Source: Lamellibrachia satsuma (Eukaryota > Annelida > Polychaeta > Sabellida > Siboglinidae). From it: a stretch of 64,000 bases of DNA. Below are positions 26,401 through 38,389 of the stretch, in pieces. A program made the translations under genes and the position numbers. Numbering within the stretch: position 1 is the stretch's first letter; the number at the start of each line of letters is the position of its first letter. The notes under the pieces are model-generated. The model had not been told where the DNA came from and did no database searches. It saw only the letters and a program-made list of their open reading frames with translations. The DNA is taken from NCBI GenBank assembly GCA_033239005.1, contig BSQZ01000034.1, forward strand, positions 5,032,001-5,096,000, in the 5' to 3' direction.

Positions 26401-26659
26401 TCGTTCGTGTCTATAGTTGCAAACTTGGCAGCACTGACTGACTGAGGCGTTGTGTTGTGGATTGAGTCCGTCAATAATGCTCTGATGTATGAGTTTGTAG
26501 TTGCAGCCTTGCCAGCACTGACTGTCTGAGTTGTGGTGTGGATTGACTCTATAACTGATGCACTAGTGTCCGTGTCTGTAGTGACATACTTGCCGGTTTT
26601 CACTGATGGAGGCGTTGTGTTGTGAATTGACTCTGGCACTGATCCTCTGGTGTCCGAGT
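23463..26659 (-). CDS. Receptor gene B, exon 2: SMB-domain family-B-like 7TM receptor
   Basis: Closest paralogue of gene A, in the same orientation; exon 1 is 30668-30860. The acceptor TATTCTTTCCAG ends at 26660 and the exon opens in phase 1. The frame continues open upstream to 26702, but that part is intron. The stalk has five ~27-residue repeats (three in gene A). The SMB-like knot, the YCAICNN and CAICNG motifs, the TM3 and loop-2 Cys, ICWIS, and TM6 LTSLMGFTWLFGYLA are all intact. The TM domain starts near residue 840 of 1129. The tail ends FCNTRL, again a class I PDZ ligand. No frameshift or stop, so the copy appears functional. GPS motif not seen. Confidence 0.88.
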
Positions 26660-27189
26660 CTGGAAAGAATAAGCGGTGACGAAATACAAATGATGTGCTC
26701 AAACATAAGAGATGCTTCGGGTGACACGAAATCGAAGAATATTAAAATGTAAATATATTCCTTAGCATTAACGGTAATGCATGAAAACGCTACAAATATC
26801 GAACAATAATATTTGTTAGTATAACTCGGAATCATTTCAACTATAACTCATCAACGTTGAAGTATTTTCGTTTTATTGAATTATACTGGTACTTGCTAGA
26901 TTGTCTACGCTAACTCTGCTAGTAAACAATTGAAACGCTCATTCAGACAATATGACATATACGTAAAAAATCTCAGTAACATTTTGTTTTCAATTTATTT
27001 CGGGTGTAAATATGTTACTTTATGTGACGTGCTCATTTTCTTTGAACAGCTTCATTTAAATGCCACTATATCGAAATATATATTTTTAATTTGAATTCTA
27101 AACAATATGCCCACAATTAGTTCAGGGTATTAATCATAAAAATAATTATAGCATAGCACAATTAAAAACTTAAATTGAATGAGCCTCAC

Positions 27190-27720
27190 AAAATACAGAT
27201 TGCATATTAGACAATGTAGCAGCCTTAGTAACACTCTACCCTCCCTAACAACACCCTATGAGCAATATTAACAAACGCGTACCAGCGCAACTAACATCCT
27301 GCTACCACCCCTAGTTGTTAAATCGTTCCAGCCCAAACTAACTCTACAACAGCTATCCTACTAGCCATAGTAATACCCTCCTACCAGTCCAAGTAACTCA
27401 CTCCTACCATACATAGTAACACCCTCCTACCAGCCCTGGCAACACCCTCCTAGTAACACCCACCTACCAGCCCTAGAATTACCTTCCTACCAGACATGCA
27501 AAAAACCCACCTAACTGACCTAGTTGCACACTATTACTATCACCTGTAGTAACACCCTACCAGACCTAGTAGCACCCTCAAACAAGCCTTGGGAAAACCC
27601 TCCTATCAGCATAGTAACAACCTACTACCAGCCTTATTTATACATTACTATCAGTCCTAGTAGCACCACCCTATTAGTTCTAGAACCACCTTCCTACCAG
27701 CCCCAGTAGTTCCCTCTTTT
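27190..27720. repeat. Degenerate 23-bp minisatellite, left block
   Basis: Diverged CCCTAGTAACACCCTCCTACC-like copies related to the gene A intron array. Together with 29690-30580 it brackets the inserted LINE material, as if one array had been split. Confidence 0.7.
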
Positions 27721-27959
27721 TACAAAATTTAAAAAAGATTTAACAAGATTGCCTTCAACGGCAAAGGCCCAGATGGTAAGTGGACAAGTAAGACATTGGT
27801 TTAACTAGAGTCCACATTTTTTTATATATGTGTAAACCTTGTTTTTAAATATATTTACGCTGCTAGCAGTTACAAAACAAGTAGATGTGTTATTCCACTA
27901 ATCGATTGTCCACTGGGAGATCGAATATCTCGTGATATCAACACATCGAAACAACACTT

Positions 27960-28260
27960 GCGTCAGCGCTAGGAACCATGAAAACATACTATAAGTTGAC
28001 TCAACTACACGAAAACCCATCAAAGACCCAGGCGTGTATTATCCGTATGAGGAACATAAACATCAATCACCAACTACCACATATCTGCTATAAGCCAAGC
28101 GCCAACTAAACATTACATGAAACGGTACCAGACTGGAAAACACATCAACACCAGTGTACCTTGGTGTCGATGTTGACAGAACATCATCATACAAAACATA
28201 CATCCGCAAGAGCAAACATAATGCGAATACACGACACATCGTTTTGTGAAGACAAAACTA
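27960..28260 (+). pseudogene. LINE RT fragment
   Basis: Plus strand: YYKLTQLHENPSKTQACII, then MRNININHQL, then STPVYLGVDVDRTSSYKTYI. The NPSKTQ segment and the TPVYLGV-LDRTLSYKTHI motif are the thumb region after motif D of a widespread invertebrate non-LTR RT. Frameshifted, with no catalytic residues. Confidence 0.68.
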
Positions 28261-28329
28261 AATCTAATACATTTCCTCCACTTGCTCGTTCTACCACGTA
28301 TCGAGTAAGGAAACTATTCTAAATTAGAA

Positions 28330-29130
28330 TTAGAAACTGTAGGTCCTCACCCCGGCACTCTCTAAGTATTTCCATTGTATGTGTCCGTGGTAGAAAAAAT
28401 ATATGTTATGCTTACCTGTGTTACTGCCGACTGCTGCTGATAGTTCATCCGCAAACACTGCTGCACCCCTTCCACTAAGGTGAGGCCCATTCCTTATGTA
28501 CATGTCAGCCCTCCCAACAAAACGTCTCCACAAATCCAACTTCTTATTCCCTGCATAACTGCTGAACTACCGTGTTAATGCAATATTCCGGTAATCCATG
28601 TCCGCTGCTTCGTATTAATGGCAGAATTCCTGAGAAAATTATATGTTCAATATATGTCTGCTTAGCTCTTCTAACTAACTGCCTGTATTGTTTGTAACAG
28701 TTGTACCCTCTCTGCGGTGTTACTCCCTATGAGTACTAAAATATAATCTACCTTGCCGGACCCACGATTGTTCCACCCTCTCTGTGATAGCCTAAATGTT
28801 TGTCCTTGGAAAGCAACCCACGGTCGTCCCCTTGTGTAGCACTCTGCCAGTCTTACTAACTATGTAATCACCCACAAACACCCTCTTTCTCCTCCTAATC
28901 CCCTCCACCACTAACTCAAACTAGCTCTTGAGTCGGATCCTTTCCGTCGCATTATGTCCTGCATGTTGTACATCTCCCCCTCGCCCATTAGCATATCACC
29001 TTTCCCTCCTGCCTCTTGGCTGTAATGCGCTCCCGTATTCTTCGCTCCCGTCTCTTTCGTTCCCGTCTGCTTCCCTCCCGTCTCCTTCGCTCCCCTCTCT
29101 TTCACCCGTCTCCTTCGCACCCATCATCTC
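28330..29130 (-). pseudogene. LINE ORF1 with SGNH/esterase-like domain, relic
   Basis: On the minus strand 29120-28911 gives a charged segment (KERGAKETGGKQTGTKETGA). Broken frames follow with KRVFVGDYIVSKTGRVL and FVVLIGSN-AER, then 28539-28330 with LWRRFVGRADMYIRNGPHLS and GAAVFADELSAAV. The VGDSIV, GTN and D-x-H-L blocks correspond to the Ser-Asn-His framework of SGNH hydrolases. CR1-type LINEs are known to carry such an esterase in ORF1. The catalytic Ser is replaced (GDYIV) and stops interrupt the frame, so it is inactive. Confidence 0.62.
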
Positions 29131-29689
29131 CCCTCCCCCGTTTCCCTCAGTCCTGTCTCCGTACGTCCAGTCTCCTTCCGTCCTGTCACTTTACCTCCTC
29201 TCAGCCTCCTCCCAGGCTGATATGAGCTTCCATAGCGTCTCTCTCATCGCTTTCCCCCACTTTACCATCCACTGTTTTCCCACTGGAACCACTAGCATAA
29301 CCCTACATTCAAAATAAAAAATGTCCACCTGAACTCAGCCCAGGACTTCTCACAACCGGATTTGACGACGTATACCCAGCTGCAAAAACTCCTAGATGCT
29401 AAATGCCTGGTGGCCTTTACTTTTCCGTTTGGACGGCGCCGTCTCAACATTTAGTGTGTTAGATTAATGTTGTTTATGGTGTTTTCACCTCGCTATGTTA
29501 AACTTGAATAAGGCAGTTTTTTCTCAAAAGAACACTTTATAATTACATAATTAAATAACTGTTTAGGTTTTAGTTTAATGTTGACAATTCTATTATTGCT
29601 AACTCTGTTCTACTAAGGTATGAGCCAAAACGAGCCTGCATTCTAGCGAATACGCAGAACACTGTGTACGCACAACAATAGGTTTTGGC

Positions 29690-30580
29690 ATACCTAGTAA
29701 AACCCTCCTACCAGCCCTAGTTGTTCCCTCCTACCAGCCCTTGTAAAACCTTCTTCCCAGTACCAGATGCTCCTTCTGCGCAGCCCTAGCATCTTCCGAC
29801 CACCTTCACTAGTAACACTGTCATATCACCTCAACAAACATCCTCCTACCCAGTAGCTTCGTCCTACCTGCACTCGACACACCCCCTATCAGACCAAGTA
29901 GCGTCCACCTACAAGCCCTAGCACCACGTTGTAGCCCTAATACCGCCAGACCTACCACCTCCCTCATGCTCTAGTTACACCGTCCTACCTTCCCTTGCAA
30001 CACCCTCCTATCACCCCTACTACCACCCTCTTATCAGCCTTAGTATAGCCATTACACCAGACTTTGTAACAAACTCTACCAGTCCTAGATGATCATTCCT
30101 AAAAGCCCTAGTAACATTACTATCAGCTATCTTACTTCCCTCCAATCAGCCACATATAGGATTTCCTACAAGCCATGGGAACACAATTCCAAACGTCGTA
30201 GTACCTCCTTCTAACAAGCCTAAAATAATGTCCTACCAATCCCAGTTGGACCCTCATACCATCGTTAGAAGCATATTTCTACCAACCCTACAAAACCTAC
30301 CAAAATACTCCAACCAAGTAGCACACCGCTACCAGCCCTAGTAGAACCGTCCTACTAGCCCAATTATCGCCTTTCTATCATACGTAGTAAAACCCTCCTA
30401 CCAATTCTAGCAAAACCACCACATCAGGCCTAGCAACACCTTCCCACTAAGCCTAGCAACATTTTCGTTCTGGTCTTAGTAACACCCTCCTATCAGCCCT
30501 AGAAACACACTCCTATCAGCCCTAGAAACACCCTCCTATCTGTTTTAGTTGCACAATCATACAAGCCCAAGTAATCTGCA
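29690..30580. repeat. Degenerate 23-bp minisatellite, right block
   Basis: Many diverged copies with the core CTAGTAACACCCTCCTATCAGC; the best-preserved copies are near 30470-30545, next to exon 1. Confidence 0.72.
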
Positions 30581-30667
30581 GAAGGTACATTAAAAAAACT
30601 TTTGCGAGTAACAGTGACAAGCCTCTTCTGTTATGCGTGTCAAACATACCACTGTGTTTGTACTTAC

Positions 30668-30860
30668 TGTGCTGCGGAACGGGTGAAACCGAGTCTTGGG
30701 CAGCGTACACGGCGGTGTGTGAGCCAGAGCCTTGGGTAGCGTACACGGCGGTGTGCGAGCCAGGGCCTTGGGCAGCGTACACGCCGGCGATCATCAGATA
30801 GCACAGCAACATTCTCTCAACCAGTGTCGTAGTGGACAAATTCGAACAAGCCATGATCAT
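30668..30860 (-). CDS. Receptor gene B, exon 1: signal peptide and 12-residue repeats
   Basis: Counterpart of gene A exon 1. It opens ATGATCATGGCT at 30860, encodes the hydrophobic leader RMLLCYLMIAGVYA, then three repeats of the AAQGPGSHTAVY type, then PVPQH. It ends CAC-A before GTAAGT (phase 1). Joined with 23463-26659 the coding length (193 + 3197) is divisible by three. The product would be a secreted-leader receptor of 1129 residues. The repeat count (three) is lower than in genes A (four) and C (five). Confidence 0.82.
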
Positions 30861-30894
30861 GGTAAATATAAGCAAGTTGTCAGTGAGTCAGGCA

Positions 30895-30900
30895 TTTATA
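30895..30900 (-). promoter_or_regulatory. TATA box, gene B
   Basis: TATAAA on the minus strand, 35-40 bp upstream of the first ATG, in the same local sequence as gene A's (14946-14951). Confidence 0.6.
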
Positions 30901-31279
30901 GATCGCTTCGGAGGTCGTTAATGGGCGACACAATGTTCATCAATCTTAACATGTTTCATTTCCATTAGACCGACGATGTTATTGGTTTAATGATGATTAA
31001 AGCGTTGTGTAAAGTTCGCCTGTTGTTTATGTAATGTATGATACAGTTACTTTTGTCCACTGTTTTGAGTGATTTATGTAAACAGTACTTGATCTTACAT
31101 GGGTGGAGCTGCCCAAATTCGATTCACTCCATATTTCTGTTATGAAACAGGTAATTCCCTCATAATCGATTTGCCCTTACAATTATTGAAGCACTGTTGC
31201 CAAGCTTTCTACATTAAAAAATCGTTATTTCCAAACGTCACGGTTGATACAGTTTCCACCGAACATATTTCTTCCTTCA

Positions 31280-31560
31280 CCTTCACATTTCCAATGTTAC
31301 AGGCTGTCTTTGGGCCATATTTTCAGTCTCACATGCTCGTCGTACAGTGCTTCTCCACCCCACTCCGGCCCTCGTCTCCTCCCGTCTCTGTGTCAAGCTC
31401 AATCCGGTCCACTCCTTCATGTCGTCGATCCAAATCTTTTTCTGTCTTCTACGTCCTCCATTCACTGTGCCTTGCAAAATTGCTTTGGGAAGCCTGCTGA
31501 TCTCATGACAATGCCATAGTCAGAAGTATTTCGTGCATGCCAATTGATTGATCGATGAAT
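31280..31560 (-). pseudogene. LINE RT C-terminal relic, unit B
   Basis: Minus strand: GTVNGGRRRQKKIWIDDMKE, WTGLSL, then VGWRSTVRRA and QRQPV. This is the C-terminal tail of a LINE polyprotein, better preserved than the unit A copy at 15236-15560. Confidence 0.7.
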
Positions 31561-31599
31561 ATATGGACTTTGTTGGTGATTTTGTCTGTATATGGAATG

Positions 31600-31935
31600 C
31601 ACATAAAGGAAACGGTAGTTTCGTTCATATACAGCGCGGTATCTAGGCAGCAGGACCAATCATAGCGCTTTATACTTCATCCCTGTTCCTTCCAACGCAA
31701 CTCAACTTCTCTTGGATGCATTCAGTTACGCTGCAATTTCGCAGCTGCAACTACTCGTTCATATAGCTACCATTGTCTTCTATTCATTTATACTACTGAG
31801 TGACCAACTAAAAAACAATGCCCAAGTTTGAAAGGGCACTAGGTGGAATCGAGCCCGGGTTTTATCGATTCACTGTCCGATGTTTCGGACCCATGGGTGA
31901 ATAGTGATACAACCAGAACCCTCGCTAACCGAACT
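31600..31935 (-). mobile_element. tRNA-derived SINE, copy 2
   Basis: On the minus strand, CGGTTAGCGAGGGTTCTG and AACCCGGGCTCGATTCC form A- and B-box-like promoter parts. The body shared with copies 1 and 3 follows (TTTCAAACTTGGGCA, GAAATTGCAGCGTAACTGAA, AAGCGCTATGA). It lies at the position equivalent to copy 1, so it predates the duplication. Confidence 0.72.
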
Positions 31936-32399
31936 TTTGATGATAGTGGGTTGTGATTTTGCCTGTACACATAAGTTTTAGTCTATATAGTGTTGCGAGG
32001 TCTGCGTAATAACTTAACTTGCGTTTCTCAAGGTCAAATTTAACTAGACTAGTTAATGATCGCTTCCAATATATGCGACCGGAAAGTTGCCAGTTTTGTG
32101 AGTGATGTATATGCTTGATGATAATCGTTTCATGGTTGTGATTTTCATCTCAAGGAGATGATAATCACAACCTTCTTGATAACTGGTGTGAAAATAGTCA
32201 ATTCCAACGTGTGTGTACGTGTGCTATCACATTTGCTTTCCAATCGCCTTGTACAATAATACATTGTACAATGTATTTGGGTTCTGCCAATACAATACAG
32301 TAAAACATACTTCTATATCGTCAGAATCCTCAGAAAGCCGAGCTAAGCAGCGCACCAATACCACAATTTTAGGAAACTGTTAATCCAAATTCAAATTCG

Positions 32400-33260
32400 A
32401 ATCGTCAACAGTAAAGGTGGTGCGCTGAGGAGCTAAAGAGGATATACCAAATCAAATTGGTAGGTTTTAGATCCTACGTTTTCATAATACCGGTGTTTTT
32501 AATATTTTGACATCTAAACTGACAGTGTAGTGATATGTTAACATCCACAACGGTAAGTACATAGATAGTGTCATGGGTAGATCGAGCTATCACGAGATCG
32601 AGCCAGTGGCCATTAATGTGTGTTGTAAAAGAGATATGTTGTTTAAAATCGAATGATGTCAAAATGTCACCAAAGGAAGTGTTTACTGATGATGTATCCA
32701 AATGAAGATTAAAATAGCCTGACATGTAAATTTCCGAGTGCTACGCTACCAGTAATTACATGAATTCTTCTAAGAATTTAGCTGGCTGTTCTGGTGGGCG
32801 CTAAAGATAGATATAAAATGTGCTGAGAAAGAAGAATCTGATATTTCAATACAAATTGTCTCACAACTTGAATATTCAGGGATAGAACGTTAACTAACTA
32901 ACTAACGTTAATCAATTGTTATATAGTCTAACAGCAAAAAACCGACACATCCACATCTACCAACTGAACGTGGTCGACGGTGGAAAGTGTAACCAGAAGG
33001 AGACATACCAGCAATACATGCAACAATGTCATGTGGTCTGAGCCGTGTTTCTATAACAGCCAGAATATCCATCCTTTTAGAAAGTAGCAAATCACTGAGT
33101 GAAGCAGTCTTATCCCGAACTGATCTGATGTTTGTTGATGCAAACCTTATATTTTGGCTTGGGGCAGGCCCAACATTGAGACTAACATCTCCAGCAAGCA
33201 GAAGTATTATGGTAAGTTTAAAAGTTTTGATCGAGGGATTGGAAACAATTTGTGGTTAAA
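32400..33260 (-). pseudogene. LINE endonuclease relic (second family), unit B
   Basis: Minus strand: LLSKRMDILAVIETRLRPHD at about 33090-33030, GYTFHRRPRS, then 32725-32474 with NLHLDTSSVNTSFGDILTSF and HINGHWLDLVIARST. These are the DILA-ET, GDFN-LHLD and LDLVI blocks of an APE endonuclease. The expected GDFN reads SGYFN, and stops break the frame. Confidence 0.7.
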
Positions 33261-33299
33261 ACAAAGATTGAGCCAAAGTCATCACCTTGCAAAGCAAGT

Positions 33300-35390
33300 G
33301 AACTGGACAAGAAGAAAACACTCATTATGAATATTGGCGCCATGATCTTGATACAGCTTGAAATGTTGTAACATTTTAATTTAAAATGTACAAAGTTTTA
33401 AAAATTATATACATATTTTTAAAGTGAAGGTTAAAAAATAAGATGAAATAGTATATGTCTAACTGTTCGCGCTTTGCATGGATCAGGTAAGTCGCAAAGG
33501 CACCGTAATGGTACGTGCAGACTGACAAGACGTTTTGTGCCCGTGAAAAAAAATTGTTAGAAGTCTTCACTCCCCAAGGCGCCGCTGGGCGTAACAGAAA
33601 CGTCTTGTTGAAATACCTGCTATTAAAAAGTGTATAACGATTTCCCTTACTTTTCTATTTTACTGATAACCCAGCCAAAGGCGAATAACTCGGCATATAC
33701 TGGGAAGCGAACTTTATTATTGCCCAATTAGTGTTAAAACTTTTAAAAATAAATCTTATATTTTGTAGTTGTAGAATTCGTACATCTCGTTGTCATCATG
33801 ACTTGAAGTTGGGGTATATATTTGTACGAAAATTATATCGAAAGATGGGGAGAACCACATTACAGAGTTTCTGGCGTTCTTATGGGCCTATTATTTATTC
33901 TTATTACATTTTTTGTCCGCTGTAGTAAAGTGCGTGTCCTTCTTCCGTTACTTCTCCAATTTATTTCCATCTGAAATCCCAATGGTCCACCGATATGGCA
34001 GTTGCAATGTTCCATCTTGTGTGTGTCTGCAGGGGGTAGATGCGTTCTTACGTTCCATGTGGAGATTGTGAAGTCTTCTCTTCACTGATTCTGTAAATTC
34101 GGTTATTTCTATATGTTTTAGAACCACCAAAATATAAAGTGATATGAATGCTGACTCATTACATGGTCTGAGGCCAAGTGGGTATTTTATAGTCATTTTA
34201 AATGGATGGTTTGGAGGTAGATTACAAGATTTGCCGCTTTAATAAAGTTGTATATATTTCAATTATTGTCTTTGCATGCACACCAATCATACATCCAGGA
34301 AAAAAGCAATCGGAAGGAAACAGTTATATTCAAAGTTGGTTACTTATAACTACACGTTATGTTTACACTTAATTCTACGATGGTCACACATCTATTGTTT
34401 TAATTGATGTCACCACGTACGTATTGCCTCAGTGAATCGATGCAAAATATCGTATATGCTAATTCGGAAGATCGTGAGTGGTTATCGTTATATACACTAA
34501 ACAAATACCCATCCTCCGGACGAGATAACTTGGTAGCTGTCAAACCACCGCACGCCGAATGTCATACTCCAAACGGTTCCGCCATTCAGCATGTCACTAA
34601 TGTCACAACCTGAATAACTATTGAAAAGTTGCGTTGTGGTATACACGATTGGTTGGCATGATAACGCCTTTGTTGCTTACGACTTGTTACGTCACGGCAT
34701 ATGTGCAGTGGACGGTTCACGAAACTTGGAACACTCGAGATTTGCGAATAACCTACGATTCAGGGTAATTCTACGATTCAAATATATTAACTGTTACTCC
34801 TTACGGGGTAGATTAACCCTTGAAGTTTTTTTGGCGACCGATATGTAAATTGTCTATCATTGGTTGCACCAGGCGACAACAAAAAGTTCACTTCAGGTTT
34901 TCCCAGCCAGTATAATTTATTCTTCCACATTTCTCTTCCTCGCTTTATTCGAGCAAAGAAACCATATTTTATAATGATTTTTGGTCCCCGACCACATATA
35001 TGTAAAAAATACACATACACTCGCACGAACGCATGCGCATTCCACATCCTAGCTATTTCTTCTTCTTCCCCCTTAGCGCCTTGCGAGTCGCATCACTTAG
35101 TTTGTTCCGACTTCTCGACGAGTCGTCACCGTCCATCGCTTTTATTTGACATATCTCTGAACATTGACCCTCTATCTTAGTATCGTGTAAGCAGTTGCCT
35201 AATCCGTTACGGCTGTAGTCTAATTGTGCTTTGTACTTTAGCTTTACGACGATCATACATCTAACGATTTGATCGTCTTAACGAGATCACGAAAGGCTAT
35301 AACAAGCACTAAAACAAGCAACATTATTAATAATTGCGATCACGTGAATGAGTTCACCTGCCGTAGCAACGCGATGGAACTCTACACCTT
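33300..35390. other. Non-coding right part of unit B
   Basis: Parallels 17260-19640 of unit A, including the hairpin at 33525-33610. No frame is conserved between the copies and no gene is seen. Confidence 0.6.
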
Positions 35391-36060
35391 AAATTACGCT
35401 TTTAGTGCAAACAAAAGTGTGATTCCGCAATTACATAATTAAATGACACATATTTTATATGGAAAATTTACTCGTTCATTAGTGGCTACACTATGGAATA
35501 ATATAAAATACAAGTCAACCACTGGATGTAGTGAGTACTTTTCCAGCCTGGGTCCAGGGTTCGAAGACTGCCCTTGACTGGACTTGAAGACATTGTTTAT
35601 TCAGAAAGTAAAGTAAAAGTAATTTTAAACATTTGTTTACACTACTTTAAAAAATAACTCTGTAAATATAAAGTGGTTGATGCTTAGCTGTTGACCAATC
35701 ACTGACCGTGTTTCAACCTTTATTCAGTAAAAGGCGGAAGTTACCGATAATGTTAACTGAGGCCTTCGTTTGCGACACACAAATCGATTTTGCATCTCAT
35801 TTTCGCAAAAAAAATTGCTTCATAATTTTCATTCCTAAAGAATATGAAAAGATGCATGTGATTTCAGACCTTTGCCGTGAGACCTTGAAATGTAATGCAA
35901 AACCGTGAGTCTCACAGCATGAGAGTTGATAGGAATTATATTATGGTCAACAGTGCATCGTGCTATGTTCCAGATTGCATTGTGACACGAAGTAGTCCTG
36001 CATAAGTGGACGGTGTTGTTCTAACATGCAGTGCTATAATACCATTGACGTCGAACGCCA
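35180..36060. repeat. Local duplication, copy 1
   Basis: Matches 37055-37850 at a spacing of about 1.88 kb: GTAAGCAGTTGCCTAATCC/GCTGATGCCTAATCC, the CCGCAATTACATAATTAAATG block, GTGACTGTGTTTCAA and the GTGCATC(A/G)TGCTA(T/C)GTTCCA block. The first 200 bp also form the right end of units A and B. Only short frames, none conserved. Confidence 0.7.
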
Positions 36061-36607
36061 GTTTAGGGTGCGGTGCGCGTGAAACACCAAGCGTAATGAA
36101 ATGCAATACATTATGTGACTCCAAGCATAATGTGTGATTTGGCATAATGCGCTTAGGCATAATATGCTGCGTATTGGGATGTAGCGCCTCCTGGCGAACT
36201 GCTCCTAATACCTGAAGTACTAGGCTATTCAACGGTTAACAAATTATCCGCAGAGTAGCTTTGCTAATTACCAACCAAGCGAGGCAGCAATGAACGAGGT
36301 GACGAACGTCACACTACGCAGTCAGGGGTGATGGCAGCTGACGTGACGGCGTTACACGTATTTAGCAGGCTAGGTGGCAGCTGACATGACGGCGTGACAC
36401 GTATGAACTCATAACGTGACGCCAGCGGACATCTACATAGGTGCCACAAATGCATTGCCTTTACTAATGTGACCATGTTGAGGTAACTCATGTTGCAGTG
36501 ATATTTTGTTTCTTCTTGTAGATTGTGTATCGCTTTTGTGAACAGTTCACGCAAAAAAAATCTTAAAAATGAGATGACATTTGTTTTTCGAACATATATA
36601 TTGTGTG

Positions 36608-36704
<97 letters not shown>

Positions 36705-37054
36705 TTATATATCATTAGACAAATATATATATATCAAGCATTAATGAAGTAAAATCGAAATTCTGAAAAATCACGACATTTCATAACTGTTTCATGTGAT
36801 CGGTAAGAGGATGGAGGTCATGCCCATGATCAGCATTGGCCCACACAGTGTTTACGCTACCATTTTCGATATCCACTATTTTGATCCTTATCAGATCTAA
36901 CTATTAAAGTCAATTACTTCGACGATTTGAAAAAAAATATGCATTTTCAGCAGACTGCGCAAATTACTTAAACTTGTCACACACTATACATCTGGACATA
37001 AGTGAACCGGATTCGTGATGGGCTGAACCATTTGAGGAAGCAACTTTAAGTTCG
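36061..37054. other. Intergenic, no gene; small repeats
   Basis: It contains CATAATG-rich sequence (36100-36165), a two-copy tandem GGCAGCTGACGTGACGGCGT (36331 and 36376) and an (AT)n run at 36609-36701 (about 46 units). Confidence 0.7.
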
Positions 37055-37850
37055 TGTCAGCTGATGCCTAATCCATTAAGGCTGCAGTTTAATTGCCCTT
37101 TGCATTTTTGTTTTACGACGGTCATCCATTTAACGACTATCTATAGCAAGCAACATTAGTAATAATTCCGATCTCGTGAACGCGTTCAATGATAAAACGA
37201 GAATGGATTAACACTTTTCATCTTAGTCTATAAGTTTTCTTAATTACGCGTTTGGAGAAAACAAATAAAATTGTCTGATGCCGCAATTACACAATTAAAT
37301 GTAATATATTGTATACGGACATTAATATTCGTTCATTCGGGATTACATTATGAAATGATATTGCATAGCTGGCAACCACTGCGACGTCCCCCAGCCCATG
37401 GACCTCCGTAAAAGTCAATGGCATATAAATACATATGAAGATTCTGTTTATTCAAAAAATAAAGTAAAAGTCATATTCAATACTTGCTTACACTGCTTCT
37501 TAAAAAGAAATATAATTGCTTGATGCTCAGCTGTTGATCAATTGAACAATCAGTGACTGTGTTTCAAAAGTTATTTAGTAAAAGTCGGATAGTACCTATA
37601 ATATTAATTGAGGTTTTCGCTTGCGACACGCACACTTCGATTTTGTATCTCATTTTCGTAACAACGAAAAACCTTTTGTTTCATAATTTGTATTGCTAAA
37701 CTTGCCTGTGATTTTATACCGTTCCGTCAAACCGTGAAATTTAAGGAAAAATCGTGATTCTCAAGGCTTATGCGTGAGAATTGAGAGGAATAATATGATA
37801 GCCAATAGTGCATCATGCTACGTTCCATACTGCACTGTGGCATTTCCACC
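37055..37850. repeat. Local duplication, copy 2
   Basis: Diverged second copy of 35180-36060. 37851-38389 holds no recognisable gene. Confidence 0.68.
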
Positions 37851-38389
37851 TTTCATCCTGCAATAATATCCTTCTATTGTATCATTTACAAAGCTATTCT
37901 GCCTAAGTGGATTTTGTTGTCCTAAGATGCAGTGCGTTAAATGCCCTGATGCAACATTGTCGTTCTATCATTATGTTGAGAACACCATTGACATTGAGCG
38001 CTAGTATAGCTTGTGGTGTATTTGAGCCACCAATCAGGAGAACTGTACACAAAACAACATGCCATCAATGTCAAATCAAATGTGGACATTAATAAATTGC
38101 AATTTACAAAGTGTTTTTTCTCGCTCGTACAGTACAGTAAAGTTCAAATAAAGCCGCATTGGTGCTACGTTAATCTACATCAATGTACTTACTGTTAGTC
38201 ACCAGTTGCACGTTTTGTCATAAAACCGTATCTTGTTCGAATAATTTATCACGCGTCTTGGTAAGAACGATACCCCATATTTATATCAATATTTTCATAC
38301 CCATTCAATATCTTAAAAAACTTCAGTCTGATTTCCGTTTAATCTCCTTGTCTCTAGAATTGTTAATCCACATTGTTTTAGGCGTTCTT

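Larger units (their letters stand above)
26660..30667 (-). other. Gene B intron 1 (4.0 kb)
   Basis: Donor GTAAGT (reverse complement of 30662-30667) and acceptor TTTCCAG at 26660-26666, both phase 1. It contains degenerate minisatellite at 27190-27720 and 29690-30580, plus two LINE relics between them. 27721-27959 and 29320-29690 hold nothing I recognise. Confidence 0.75.
19675..35390. repeat. Segmental duplication unit B (about 15.7 kb)
   Basis: Second copy of the block described for 4495-19640, in the same orientation and directly adjacent. Differences from A include a 1-kb 44-bp minisatellite (20155-21125), a longer LINE with an RT part (21640-22760), LINE pieces in the intron (27960-29130), and absence of the 23-bp homogenised array, the trinucleotide tract and the (GT)n. 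Confidence 0.85.

Noticed and set aside
26660..26702. Upstream extension of gene B to an apparent start at 26702
   Set aside because: A strong acceptor at 26660 and the phase match with exon 1 show this is intron read-through. The same applies to gene C 45283-45433.
28911..29317. Plus-strand Ser/Pro/Leu-rich frame at 28928-29317
   Set aside because: Antisense of the Lys/Gly-rich leader of the LINE ORF1 relic, which has recognisable blocks on the minus strand.
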